Shown: piece by piece, positions 26,741-34,678 of the stretch
Layout of the letters: every line of letters starts with the position of its first letter
Numbering within the stretch: position 1 is the first letter of the stretch
Assembly: GCA_902495525.1 (NCBI GenBank)
Contig: CABUXL010000006.1
Span: forward strand, 1 to 64,000
Direction: 5' to 3'
Source of the DNA: an uncultured Collinsella sp.
GTDB taxonomy: Bacteria; Actinomycetota; Coriobacteriia; Coriobacteriales; Coriobacteriaceae
Length of the DNA stretch: 64,000 bases
Made by a program: the position numbers and the translations under genes
The notes under the pieces: generated by a model
Seen by the model: the letters and a program-made list of their open reading frames with translations, nothing else
What the model was told of the DNA's origin: nothing
Databases searched by the model: none

Positions 26741-28207
26741 TTATTCCACGCGCTCTGACAGTCGATACTTGCGGTTGCGGCTTGTCGACGGCGCCGTGGG
26801 CTCAAGCTCGCCTTGAGCAATGAGCGCGTTGACGCGCGACCTAACCTGGGAAATTGTGAGCCCTGTGTGCTCTGCCAGCTCGCGCGTCCCCAGCTCGCCG
26901 TAGTGTTTGAGTGCCGTCACAATTAAGCCCCCGCCATGATCGACCGGCTCGATCTTTGAACGGTAAAGTACGACCTTGAATCGATCGAATCCCGGGCAGA
27001 ACAGGGGCTCGGCCAGACCATACGCGCGCATGGCATCGATCATCATCGGGATGCCCGAGCCATTGCCCTCAGCCGGCGAACCTGCGCCATCCGGCAGCGG
27101 GACAATCGACATGAGCTTCACAAGCGTCGCGTTACGGCATCGGGAGCTGCCGTCAAACAAGTTCTCGCGAGTCTTTCCCCCGTAAAGGCCGCCAGGATTC
27201 GTCACCTCGACACGATCGTCAAAGACGTCGACGGCGATCGATTGTCCACAGAACCGATCCCCGTATTCTCGATGGATTACGGCGTTGGCGATTGCTTCGC
27301 GCAGAACCTCCTCGGGAATCTCAAGCGAGTCGACACGCGAGACGCCTTGGACGGTCGAGGTTCGCCGCAAATTCTTGGCGACGGCTGCGACGGCATCCGA
27401 GATCATCTCGCCCAACGTTCCCTCACAGATTGTGCGGTCCATGAACCTCAGCGACCCCGCCATGCCCTTCTGAGTTCCCGCATGGACAGCCACGTCAATG
27501 AAGAGCTTGGGATAGAACTGCTGAGGGTAGGTGCCCACAACTAGGAGTCCAGCCTTGGTGACATTGCCCAGGGAATCAAGGATATTTAGGCGCTCCAGCT
27601 TCGTTTGTTTGTCCGGCGCGCCGCGCATTGCCCGGGGCGTCAACGAGAAAGCCCGATCTATCGTACGGTCGACCAGCGTCTCGTCGAGATTGTCCGCGCC
27701 CGCACCTGCCACCGCGTCCCGATCGCTCGGAGTCGCTCGACCGTATGACGCCAATGCGAGCACCTCGGTCGATGAAAGCGGCACATCTTTGTCATCGATG
27801 CGCTTGTAGCTGCCGCCCTGGGCGCCCCGCTCTATGACATAGCAGGGCTTGCTCGACGGATCGAGCTCCTCAATCGTAATGACGAGAACGATGACGTCCT
27901 GAAGCTCCACTCGCTCGATCGTGTATTTAGGCGGATTGGCCAGCTTTCCTCGACCGCCCGCATCACCCATGCCTGACACAAATTGGTTGAGCACTTTCTC
28001 GGTCTCGAAGTTCTCAACCGGGACAAAACCTGCGCGCTCACTCACTCCGAGCACGATGATTCCGCCGGCAGTGTTCGCGAATGCGCTCACCGTTTCCCAC
28101 ACATCGCGGGAAAGCGTCGTGGCGCTCTCCTTCACTTCGACGTTAAGATCATCCGAGCCCATACGCCTTAAAGACTCAAGCAGACCGGTCAGCTCGTTTT
28201 CGTTCAT
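26741..28207 (-). CDS. AlbA_2 / ATP-binding (HATPase_c_4) winged-helix regulator-like protein
   Basis: 488 residues. N-terminal Schlafen AlbA_2 domain (about 15-140; VEVKESATTLSRDVWETVSAFANTAGG and IIVLGV), then a GHKL-type ATP-binding module with EEVLREAIANAVIHREY and VEVTNPGGLYGGKT (about 300-370), and a C-terminal winged helix (TRELAEHTGLTISQVRSRVNALI). Such proteins are called putative transcriptional regulators; related ones turn up in defence islands and in stress control. ATG at 28207 has AAAGGA seven bases upstream. Its 5' leader contains the unusual 25-bp GA/TC hairpin at 28285-28340, so self-regulation through this structure is possible. Confidence 0.82.
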   Translation of the reverse strand: MNENELTGLLESLRRMGSDDLNVEVKESATTLSRDVWETVSAFANTAGGIIVLGVSERAGFVPVENFETEKVLNQFVSGMGDAGGRGKLANPPKYTIERVELQDVIVLVITIEELDPSSKPCYVIERGAQGGSYKRIDDKDVPLSSTEVLALASYGRATPSDRDAVAGAGADNLDETLVDRTIDRAFSLTPRAMRGAPDKQTKLERLNILDSLGNVTKAGLLVVGTYPQQFYPKLFIDVAVHAGTQKGMAGSLRFMDRTICEGTLGEMISDAVAAVAKNLRRTSTVQGVSRVDSLEIPEEVLREAIANAVIHREYGDRFCGQSIAVDVFDDRVEVTNPGGLYGGKTRENLFDGSSRCRNATLVKLMSIVPLPDGAGSPAEGNGSGIPMMIDAMRAYGLAEPLFCPGFDRFKVVLYRSKIEPVDHGGGLIVTALKHYGELGTRELAEHTGLTISQVRSRVNALIAQGELEPTAPSTSRNRKYRLSERVE

Positions 28208-28284
28208 CTGCACGTCCTTTCGCTCGGTCCTGCGGAGAATGCCGCGGATAGATTTCCCTCGTCTCTCAGTTATCTCTCGAAATT

Positions 28285-28340
28285 ATCTCTCATCTATCTC
28301 TCTATCTCTCGGCTTAGAGATAGAGAGATAGATGAGAGAT
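28285..28340. repeat. Perfect 25-bp GA/TC inverted repeat upstream of the AlbA_2 gene
   Basis: The left arm 28285-28309 and right arm 28316-28340 are perfect complements with a 6-base loop. The arms are made of ATCTCTC-like units with further copies at about 28271 and 28437. It lies 78 bases before the AlbA_2 start on its transcribed strand, so the RNA would form a long AGAGAUAGAGAG hairpin. Confidence 0.85.
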
Positions 28341-28391
28341 GGAATGTCTACCATTTGCTTCATTTATACATATTTTTGCTGGTAGAACAAT

Positions 28392-28410
28392 TGGTATTGA
28401 GACAATACCA
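28392..28410. promoter_or_regulatory. 19-bp palindrome, operator candidate
   Basis: TGGTATTG-AGA-CAATACCA, perfect 8-bp arms, in the AT-rich stretch between the AlbA_2 gene and the M16 peptidase gene. It has the size of a dimeric repressor site. Confidence 0.45.
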
Positions 28411-28516
28411 TGATTGCCTGTCTCTTTGCTGCTCAGTTATCTCTCATATTTTTCTCTCATCTTCCTGTCATCTCTCATATTAGAGACGAATGAGGGACGA
28501 GAGATACGCGAGTGAT

Positions 28517-28699
28517 GGACGAGCGAGGATTTTCGGACGGTCGGATATCGAGAGTGGATATTTGGACGGTTTTTGGGGCTTTTGCGGCAAATTCCGTCCA
28601 AATATCCACTCTCGTTCGATAGGTATCCGGAAATCCTCGCTCGTCCGTCCGAATATCCACTCTCGTTTGGCGAGTGTCCAATTTTCCACGCTCGTGCGG
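28517..28699. repeat. Doubly nested inverted repeat plus extra motif copies
   Basis: Outer arms 28517-28537 and 28626-28646 (21 bp, one mismatch; GGACGAGCGAGGATTT start). Inner arms 28549-28569 and 28594-28614 are a perfect 21 bp (core GAGAGTGGATATTTGGACGG). The motif AATATCCACTCTCG recurs at about 28652, and a weaker TTTTCCACGCTCG at about 28682. No protein-coding signal is seen in 28208-28830. Confidence 0.85.
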
Positions 28700-28830
28700 C
28701 GGGCACGCGAGCCCTTCGCCCAATCCGCTGGCATCGTCTCCAGTTCGCCGCAGGGTCGCGGCCCCATATGGGTATACTCTCGAGGATTCGACTCGATTCG
28801 CCCCCGCTGGGGCGTCAAAGGAGACTGCAT

Positions 28831-31800
28831 ATGCCCACCACCTCAACCGACCCGCGCGCCGCAGCCGCTGCACTGCTGGTGCCCGGCACTACCTGCCACG
28901 GCTTTGCCGTCGAGCGCCGCGAGACCGTGCCCGAGCTCGACTCGGACGCTTACGTGCTGCGACACACTGCCTCGGGCGCTCGTCTGCTGTACCTGGCGTG
29001 CGACGACGAAAACAAGGCCTTTGCCATTGGCTTTAAGACGCCGCCGGCCGATTCCACCGGCGTGTTCCATATTCTTGAGCACTCGGTGCTGTGCGGATCG
29101 GCCAAGTTTCCCGTCAAGGAGCCGTTTGTCGACCTGATCAAGAGCTCCATGCAGACGTTCCTCAACGCCATGACCTACCCCGACAAGACCATCTACCCCG
29201 TTGCCACCACCAACGAGCAGGATCTGTACAACCTGATGGACGTGTACCTGGACGCGGTGTTCAACCCGGCCATCTATACCAAGCCCACCATTTTTGAGCA
29301 GGAGGGCTGGCACTACGAACTGGACCTGCCGGAGGGCGACGGCGACAGCAGCGCCGCGAGCCTGCACGAGGGCACGCTGCGTTATAACGGCGTGGTGTTC
29401 AACGAGATGAAGGGCGCGCTGTCCGATCCCATGAGCGTGCTGGACGATGCCGTCAACGCCGCGCTCTATCCCGACACCGCCTATGCGCACGAGAGCGGCG
29501 GCGACCCGCGCGCGATTCCCGCGCTCACCTACGAGCAGTTCCTGGACACGCACGCGCGACACTACAATCCCTCCAACTCCTACATCACGCTCTACGGCGA
29601 CCTGGACGTGGACCGCGCACTGGCCTTTTTGGACGAGCGCTATCTGTCGCAGCCGAGTGCCGCGAGCCGCCGCATGGACGCTGCCGTTGCCGCCGGCGAG
29701 GACCCGTCCACGCTGGCGCCCAATCCGTTGGACGCGCAGGCGCCCGTGACCTGCGAGTACAAGCGCATCGAGATGGCCACCACACCCGAGAACGCCCTGG
29801 TGGGCCTGGGCCTTGTGCTGGGCAGCGCGCTCGACCGCAAGCGCACGATCGCGGCGGATATCCTGTTCGAGGCGCTGCTGGGCTCCAACGAAGCGCCGGT
29901 TAAGAAGGCCATTCTGGCCGCCGGCCTGGGCGGCAACGTGGTGAGCTACACCGCGGCCGAGAGCCTGCAGCCCTACGAGCTCATCATGCTGCAAAACGCA
30001 CAGCCCGGTGTGGCGCGCGAGCTGCGTCGCGTGTTCCAGGACGCCTGCCGCGACCTGTGCGAGCACGGAGTTCCGCGCGAGCGTCTGGAAGCCATCATCA
30101 GCAGCAACGAGTACGACCTGCGCCAGCGTGACTATGGCATCGCCGACGGCGTGGCCATTGCGTGCGACGCGCTGAGCACCTGGCTCTACGATGACGACGC
30201 CGCGACGCTGGCGCTCAAGTACGGCCCGGTGTACGAGGAGCTGCGTAGCGAGCTGGACGGCAGCTATTTTGAGGACCTGCTGCGCGAGCTGGTGCTGGAA
30301 AACGACCACATGGCACTGGTCGAGCTGGTGCCGGTGGACGCCGCCGAGGGTTCGGAGGGTGCCGAGGCCGCCGAGCTGGCAGCCAAGCGCGATGCCATGA
30401 CCGATGCCGAGCTGACCGACGTGGTCGAGCGCACGGCCGCGCTGCGTGCCGCGCAGGAGGCGGAAGACACACCCGAGGCCAAGGCCACGCTGCCGCGCCT
30501 GCGCGTGTCCGACATTGGCGAGGCGCGCCCCGAGCCGCCACTGATCGTGGACACGACCGTGCCCATCCCCTGCCTGCGCCACGGCATCCCCACCAACCGT
30601 CTGGCCTACGCCATGCAGTATTTCGACCTGAACTGCGTCGCGTTTGAGGACCTGCCCTATGTGACACTGCTCTGCCGCCTGCTTAAGCAGCTGCCCACGC
30701 GCGAGCACTCGGCCGAGGAACTCGACAACTTGCTCGCTGGCAAGCTCGGCTTTTTGAGCTTTACGACCGAGGTCATGACGCAGCCCGAAGTGGACGGCGT
30801 GCGCCCCTACCTGCTGGTGAGCGCCGGCGCCCTGTCCGAGAAGATCGATGCGCTGGCGAGTCTGCCGCGCGAGGTATGGTCGAGCACGCTTTTGGCAGAT
30901 GCCGACGCCGACCGCGTGCGCGACGTGCTCACACAGATTCGCATTGGGCTTGAGCAGGGCTTTATCAACAACGGCCACTCGGCGGCGCTCGGTCGCGCGA
31001 TGAGCTACAGCTCGCCTTCGGCCGTGGTGCGCGAGCAGCTTTCGGGCGTGGACTTCTATCTGTTCCTGCGCGACCTGCTCGACCACTTTGACGAGCGCGT
31101 GAACGGGTTGCGTACCAAGCTTGCCGAGCTGGCAGGCCGCATCTTTGTGGCCGATGGCTGCCTGGCGAGCTTTACCGGCAGCGACGAGGACTTTAACGCA
31201 TACTGGGCCGCCGCGGGCGACCTGGAGCTGGGCGCTGGCGACGGCGCCGATGCCGGCCGCAACGCGCTCGTGGTGCCGACGCCGTGCGACCGCCACGAGG
31301 CCTTTGTCATCCCCAGCGACATCTGTTTTGCGGCAAGCGCGTGCGACCCGCGTCGCTTGGGCATCGACGTGACGGGCGCCTGGGCGGTTGCCGCCAACGC
31401 GCTCTCCTACGACTATCTGTGGAACGAGATCCGCGTTAAGGGCGGCGCGTACGGCTGCGGATTCCGCGCGGCCGGCGAGCGTCAGGCGGCGTTCTACACC
31501 TACCGCGACCCGGCAATCGACCCCTCGATTGAGCGCGTGGCGCGCGCGGGCGAATGGCTCGACAGCTTTGATCCCGACGAGGCCGCCTTTGAGGGCTTTA
31601 TCGTGAGCTGCGTGAGCGGCATGGACGCGCCGGTGAAGCCGTACGCGCTCACCAAGCGCCGCAACACGACCTACCTGGCCGGGCTCGATCCGCATGCGCG
31701 CGAGGAGCGCCGCGCCCAGATGCTCGCCGCCACGCCCGGTGAGCTTCGCTCGCTCGGCGCCGACGTAACGCGCATCGCAGCCGAGTCACCCACCTGCGTC

Positions 31801-31866
31801 TTTGGCGGCCGCGACGTCATCGCCAAGAGCAACGCCGGCTTCAACGTCATCGACCTGCTTGGCTAA
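28831..31866 (+). CDS. M16 family metallopeptidase (presequence-protease-like)
   Basis: 1011 residues, the length of the M16C (PreP/Cym1) group. The inverted zinc motif HILEH lies near residue 80 in STGVFHILEHSVLCGSAKFPVKEPF, and the downstream Glu region is NEMKGALSDP. SSMQTFLNAMTYPDKTIYP is the typical M16C block. The C-terminal half is the catalytically inactive partner with RVKGGAYGCGFRA. There is no signal peptide, so it is likely a cytoplasmic peptide-degrading protease. AAAGGAG precedes the ATG at 28831 by six bases. It has strong GC-rich codon bias and stands between two palindrome-rich gaps. Confidence 0.92.
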   Translation: MPTTSTDPRAAAAALLVPGTTCHGFAVERRETVPELDSDAYVLRHTASGARLLYLACDDENKAFAIGFKTPPADSTGVFHILEHSVLCGSAKFPVKEPFVDLIKSSMQTFLNAMTYPDKTIYPVATTNEQDLYNLMDVYLDAVFNPAIYTKPTIFEQEGWHYELDLPEGDGDSSAASLHEGTLRYNGVVFNEMKGALSDPMSVLDDAVNAALYPDTAYAHESGGDPRAIPALTYEQFLDTHARHYNPSNSYITLYGDLDVDRALAFLDERYLSQPSAASRRMDAAVAAGEDPSTLAPNPLDAQAPVTCEYKRIEMATTPENALVGLGLVLGSALDRKRTIAADILFEALLGSNEAPVKKAILAAGLGGNVVSYTAAESLQPYELIMLQNAQPGVARELRRVFQDACRDLCEHGVPRERLEAIISSNEYDLRQRDYGIADGVAIACDALSTWLYDDDAATLALKYGPVYEELRSELDGSYFEDLLRELVLENDHMALVELVPVDAAEGSEGAEAAELAAKRDAMTDAELTDVVERTAALRAAQEAEDTPEAKATLPRLRVSDIGEARPEPPLIVDTTVPIPCLRHGIPTNRLAYAMQYFDLNCVAFEDLPYVTLLCRLLKQLPTREHSAEELDNLLAGKLGFLSFTTEVMTQPEVDGVRPYLLVSAGALSEKIDALASLPREVWSSTLLADADADRVRDVLTQIRIGLEQGFINNGHSAALGRAMSYSSPSAVVREQLSGVDFYLFLRDLLDHFDERVNGLRTKLAELAGRIFVADGCLASFTGSDEDFNAYWAAAGDLELGAGDGADAGRNALVVPTPCDRHEAFVIPSDICFAASACDPRRLGIDVTGAWAVAANALSYDYLWNEIRVKGGAYGCGFRAAGERQAAFYTYRDPAIDPSIERVARAGEWLDSFDPDEAAFEGFIVSCVSGMDAPVKPYALTKRRNTTYLAGLDPHAREERRAQMLAATPGELRSLGADVTRIAAESPTCVFGGRDVIAKSNAGFNVIDLLG

Positions 31867-31890
31867 CCTCACCACGCCCCCGGACGATTT

Positions 31891-31947
31891 GTCTCAATCT
31901 GTAACATCTAGACGCGAATATCGGCTCCAGATGTTACAGATCGAGAC
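31891..31947. repeat. Inverted repeat, unit 1 of a tandem pair
   Basis: Arms GTCTCAATCTGTAACATCT (31891-31909) and its complement with one mismatch (31929-31947). It starts 25 bases after the M16 stop. Confidence 0.8.
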
Positions 31948-31968
31948 GTTCCCGAACGGCACCAGCTC

Positions 31969-32031
31969 TTTGTCTCAATCTGTAACATCTAAGTCCAATT
32001 TTGCCGAGTTACTGTTACAGATCGAGACAAA
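31969..32031. repeat. Inverted repeat, unit 2 of a tandem pair
   Basis: The left arm repeats TTTGTCTCAATCTGTAACA of unit 1, and the right arm TGTTACAGATCGAGACAAA pairs with one mismatch; the loop is different. Two copies in 140 bases with no T-tract argue against a plain terminator. Confidence 0.8.
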
Positions 32032-32100
32032 CCGCCGCAGACGCCCACTCCACAGCACAGACCACCACAAAGATGCCTGTCCCCATTCTCAGTGGTGATT

Positions 32101-32136
32101 CGAACACTTGTTCTATACGCACACATGTTCTATAGT
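32101..32136 (+). promoter_or_regulatory. hicAB promoter with overlapping LexA-like box
   Basis: -35 TTGTTC (32108-32113), 17-base spacer, -10 TATAGT (32131-32136). The sequence CGAACACTTGTTCT at 32101-32114 overlaps the -35 and resembles the Gram-positive SOS box (CGAAC-N4-GTTC). SOS control of this module is an inference. Confidence 0.6.
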
Positions 32137-32161
32137 AGAGGTGCTTGCAACGACCTGAAAT

Positions 32162-32182
32162 TGCAACTAGAATATAGTTGCA
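32162..32182 (+). promoter_or_regulatory. Operator candidate of hicAB
   Basis: Perfect palindrome TGCAACTA-GAATA-TAGTTGCA, 26 bases after the -10 and 14 bases before hicA. It is well placed for autorepression by the HicB antitoxin. Confidence 0.6.
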
Positions 32183-32196
32183 GAATGTGAGGCGGG

Positions 32197-32460
32197 ATGA
32201 CTCGATCCGATAAACTCATCGCCCAACTGTTTAGCTGCCCTTCAACTTATCGATATGCGGATTTTTTAAAAGTCATGGCTTCATATGGCTTTGAAATGGA
32301 CAGCAAAGGCAAGACATCCGGATCGCGCGTTCGCTTCTACAGGCCATCAGATGGCAGGATGTTCGTAATGCACGCGCCTCATCCATCTGACGAATTGACA
32401 GCGGGGACCATTCGAAACATCGTTCGCTTTCTGCAAGATGTCGGAGGTAGTCATGAGTAA
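32197..32460 (+). CDS. hicA: HicA-family toxin (mRNA interferase)
   Basis: 87 residues. The double-stranded-RNA-binding-like HicA fold is suggested by the order SDKLIAQLFSCPSTYRYADFLKVMASYGFEM..GSRVRFYRP..HAPHPSDELTAGTIRNIVRFLQ, where the His before the GTIRNIV helix is the expected catalytic residue. HicA toxins cleave mRNA and are neutralised by HicB. It overlaps hicB by eight bases. GGCGGGATG gives only a weak ribosome site near the ATG at 32197. The base composition is lower in GC than the neighbours, a sign of transfer. Confidence 0.85.
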   Translation: MTRSDKLIAQLFSCPSTYRYADFLKVMASYGFEMDSKGKTSGSRVRFYRPSDGRMFVMHAPHPSDELTAGTIRNIVRFLQDVGGSHE

Positions 32461-32782
32461 CGTTTTGGCATACAAAGGTTATTTCGCCCCGGTCGAGTTC
32501 AATGCCGAACAGCATGTGCTAACAGGTATGGTCGCCGGCATTAGGGACGCAATCGTATTTGAAGGCTTCACGGCTGAAGAAGTGGAGCAATGCTTCCACG
32601 ACGCCGTCGACGATTACCTTGAGTTTTGCGCCGAGAAGGGCAAGGAACCCGAGCGGGCTTTTAAGGGCTCGTTCAACGTAAGAACGGGCTCTGAGCTCCA
32701 CAAGCAAGCAGCGCTGGCAGCGGCAAAGAAGGGTGAGTCACTCAATAAGTTTGTGACTGAAGCGATCGCTGCGGCGCTGTGA
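32453..32782 (+). CDS. hicB: HicB-family antitoxin
   Basis: 109 residues. The N-terminal half is the partially degraded RNase H fold of HicB (KGYFAPVEFNAEQHVLTGMVAGI and FEGFTAEEVEQCFHDAVDDYLE), and the C-terminal half is a ribbon-helix-helix DNA-binding part (GSFNVRTGSELHKQAALAAAKKGESLNKFVTEAI). ATG at 32453 has GGAGG five bases upstream, much better than that of the toxin gene, which fits excess antitoxin. The palindrome at 32162 is its likely target. Confidence 0.88.
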   Translation: MSNVLAYKGYFAPVEFNAEQHVLTGMVAGIRDAIVFEGFTAEEVEQCFHDAVDDYLEFCAEKGKEPERAFKGSFNVRTGSELHKQAALAAAKKGESLNKFVTEAIAAAL

Positions 32783-32794
32783 AGCCAACGTCGA

Positions 32795-32835
32795 GTCGAA
32801 GCCGCCACACAGGGCGCCTTTGTGGCGGCTTCGAC
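32795..32835 (+). terminator. Hairpin after hicB
   Basis: Perfect 15-bp stem GTCGAAGCCGCCACA / TGTGGCGGCTTCGAC with an 11-base loop, 13 bases past the hicB stop. Only CGTTTGCCC follows, so it may terminate weakly. It directly adjoins family B copy 1. Confidence 0.65.
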
Positions 32836-32886
32836 GTTTGCCCAGATAAAACCTGCCAAAATAAACCTGTCCCTTTTGGCAGGTTT
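32835..32886 (+). repeat. Family B palindromic element, copy 1
   Basis: CGTTTGCCCAGATAAAACCT leader, then perfect 13-bp arms AAACCTGCCAAAA (32849-32861) and TTTTGGCAGGTTT (32874-32886) around TAAACCTGTCCC. It ends just before the ribosome site of the 5-formyl-THF cyclo-ligase gene, so it would be in that gene's leader RNA. Confidence 0.85.
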
Positions 32887-32902
32887 GCTAGAGGAGGCTG
32901 GG

Positions 32903-33499
32903 ATGGACAAGGCTGAGTTGCGGCGGGCAATGATTGCTCGGCGCGACGATCTCGATTTGGATGTACGGGCGGCAAAGTCTGCTGATATCTGCGCGCGGCT
33001 GGTTGAGCTGCTGGGCCGCTTGGATGCCGCGGCGCCGCGCATCGTTGCCGTCTATGCCGCGATGGGTTCCGAGGCAGACCCTGCCGCGTTTGCCGCTGCG
33101 GCCGCCGCGCGCGGCTGGCGCGTGGCCTATCCGTGCATGCTCTCGGCAACAGACGCCGTGGCTTGTGGCCAGCGCATGTGTATGCGGGCAGTTGCCGCCG
33201 ACGATGCGTCCGCGGCTCCGTTTATCGCCCACCCCACGCGGGCCTTCGCGGCCACGGACATCGACAGCAACCACTTCCCTATCGTGCCTGCCGAAGCTCT
33301 CGACATGATCGTCGTGCCGCTCGTGGCCTTCGACCAAACCGGCGCGCGCCTGGGCTACGGCGGCGGTTGCTATGACCGCTATCTGCCCATGCTCTCGCCC
33401 GCATGCCAAATCATCGGCATCGCCTTTGACGAGCAGCGTGTCGACCGCGTTCCCACCGACGCTCACGACCTGCCGCTACCCCACATCATCAGCGCCTAA
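32903..33499 (+). CDS. 5-formyltetrahydrofolate cyclo-ligase
   Basis: 198 residues. It converts 5-formyl-THF and ATP to 5,10-methenyl-THF, recycling folate. Basic N-terminus MDKAELRRAMIARRDDLD fits the family's RxxxxxRR region, and the signature GARLGYGGGCYDRYLP is clear. ATG at 32903 has GAGGAGG seven bases upstream. The frame is open upstream through the family B repeat, but that part is not a plausible protein. Monocistronic, convergent with metA. Confidence 0.92.
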   Translation: MDKAELRRAMIARRDDLDLDVRAAKSADICARLVELLGRLDAAAPRIVAVYAAMGSEADPAAFAAAAAARGWRVAYPCMLSATDAVACGQRMCMRAVAADDASAAPFIAHPTRAFAATDIDSNHFPIVPAEALDMIVVPLVAFDQTGARLGYGGGCYDRYLPMLSPACQIIGIAFDEQRVDRVPTDAHDLPLPHIISA

Positions 33500-33541
33500 T
33501 CGCCGCCACATCAGCCACGGCTACAGCAGTACCATCGCAGC

Positions 33542-34468
33542 CTAGTGCTCCTCGCCGGCGCGGGCCAGGTCGTAGGGCGTGGTCTGGTAGACGTAGTAGT
33601 TGAGCCAGTTGGTGTAGAACAGCTGAGCCTGGCTGCGCCAGACGTTGCGCGGCTCGGCGGTGGGGTCGTCACCCGGAAAGTAGTGCGCCGGCACCTGAGG
33701 GTTGAGGCCGCGCTTCACGTCGCGCTCGTACTCCAGGCGCAACGTGTCGGTATCGTACTCGGGATGGCCAAAGACAAAGAAGCGATGGCTGTCGGTCGAC
33801 TTGACGATGTACAGGCCCACCTCGTCGGACACGGCCACGACCTCAAGCTGCGGCTCGGCCTCCACGTCCTCGCGACGCACATCGGTGTTGCGCGAATGTA
33901 CGGCATAGAAGCGGTCGTCAAAGCCGCGGACCAGCGGGCTTTGCGGCTTCACCAGATAATGCTCGAACACGCCGCTTGCCTTTGCCGGCAGGTCATACTT
34001 CTGGATACCGTAATGATGGTACAGACCGGCCTGCGCGCCCCAACAAATGTGCAGCGTGGAGTGCACGTGCGTGGTGGACCAATCCATGATCTGGCAGAGC
34101 TCGGGCCAGTAGTCGACCTCCTCGAACGGCATCTGCTCCACCGGCGCGCCCGTGATAATCAGGCCGTCGTAGTGGATGTCGCGGATGTCGTCGAACGTGC
34201 GATAGAACGTCTCCAGGTGGCCGGCGCTCACGTGCGTGGCCTCGTGCGTTTTCGTGCGCAGCAGGTCCACCTCCACCTGCAGCGGCGTGTTGGAGAGCTT
34301 GCGCATGATCTGCGTCTCGGTGGCGATCTTGGTGGGCATGAGGTTGAGGATGAGCACGCGCAGCGGACGGATGTCTTGGTGCAGCGCGCGGTACTCGGTC
34401 ATGACAAAGATGTTCTCGCTCTCGAGCTGCGCGGCGGCAGGGAGGGCGTCGGGGATGCGAATGGGCAT
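33542..34468 (-). CDS. metA: Homoserine O-acyltransferase MetA (acetyl-CoA type predicted)
   Basis: 308 residues, aligning without gaps to the usual MetA numbering: nucleophile Cys142 in LHICWGAQAG, His235 and Glu237 in FGHPEYD. It activates homoserine in methionine synthesis. Residue 111 is Glu (GAPVEQM), which in MetA enzymes goes with acetyl-CoA use, while Gly at this site goes with succinyl-CoA. So the product is predicted to be O-acetylhomoserine. The gene is alone; I see no SAM riboswitch or T-box in the 210 bases upstream, and no other met genes. Confidence 0.95.
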   Translation of the reverse strand: MPIRIPDALPAAAQLESENIFVMTEYRALHQDIRPLRVLILNLMPTKIATETQIMRKLSNTPLQVEVDLLRTKTHEATHVSAGHLETFYRTFDDIRDIHYDGLIITGAPVEQMPFEEVDYWPELCQIMDWSTTHVHSTLHICWGAQAGLYHHYGIQKYDLPAKASGVFEHYLVKPQSPLVRGFDDRFYAVHSRNTDVRREDVEAEPQLEVVAVSDEVGLYIVKSTDSHRFFVFGHPEYDTDTLRLEYERDVKRGLNPQVPAHYFPGDDPTAEPRNVWRSQAQLFYTNWLNYYVYQTTPYDLARAGEEH

Positions 34469-34678
34469 GGATGCTCCTTACGAGTCAGTTGCAGCTATGG
34501 TACAACGAGCGGCCCCATCCGCGCGAGCATATCGCCCAGCGATGCCGTCAGCGGCCCAAATCACTCCAAAAGTAGAGATTAAGGCATGCCCAAAAATCTA
34601 TGGCGCTTTAGCCTAGCAAAGTGGCAGCAGGACGTTACAATGGTTCGACGCGAAAAACTCGGCCGAAAGGATACATAT

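Noticed and set aside
28843..31695. 950-codon open frame antisense to the M16 peptidase gene
   Set aside because: It mirrors the GC-rich third codon positions of the real gene, is rich in Gly, Val, His and Arg with no domain, and has no ribosome site.
31891..32031. CRISPR array from repeated TCTCAATCTGTAACA
   Set aside because: There are only two units, each an inverted repeat, and no regular spacers or cas genes.
32109..32133. TGTTCTAT repeated in the hicAB promoter, as in the GntR 1 operator
   Set aside because: Spacing differs (17 versus 10 bases) and both copies are explained by the -35 and -10 region, so a shared regulator is not supported.
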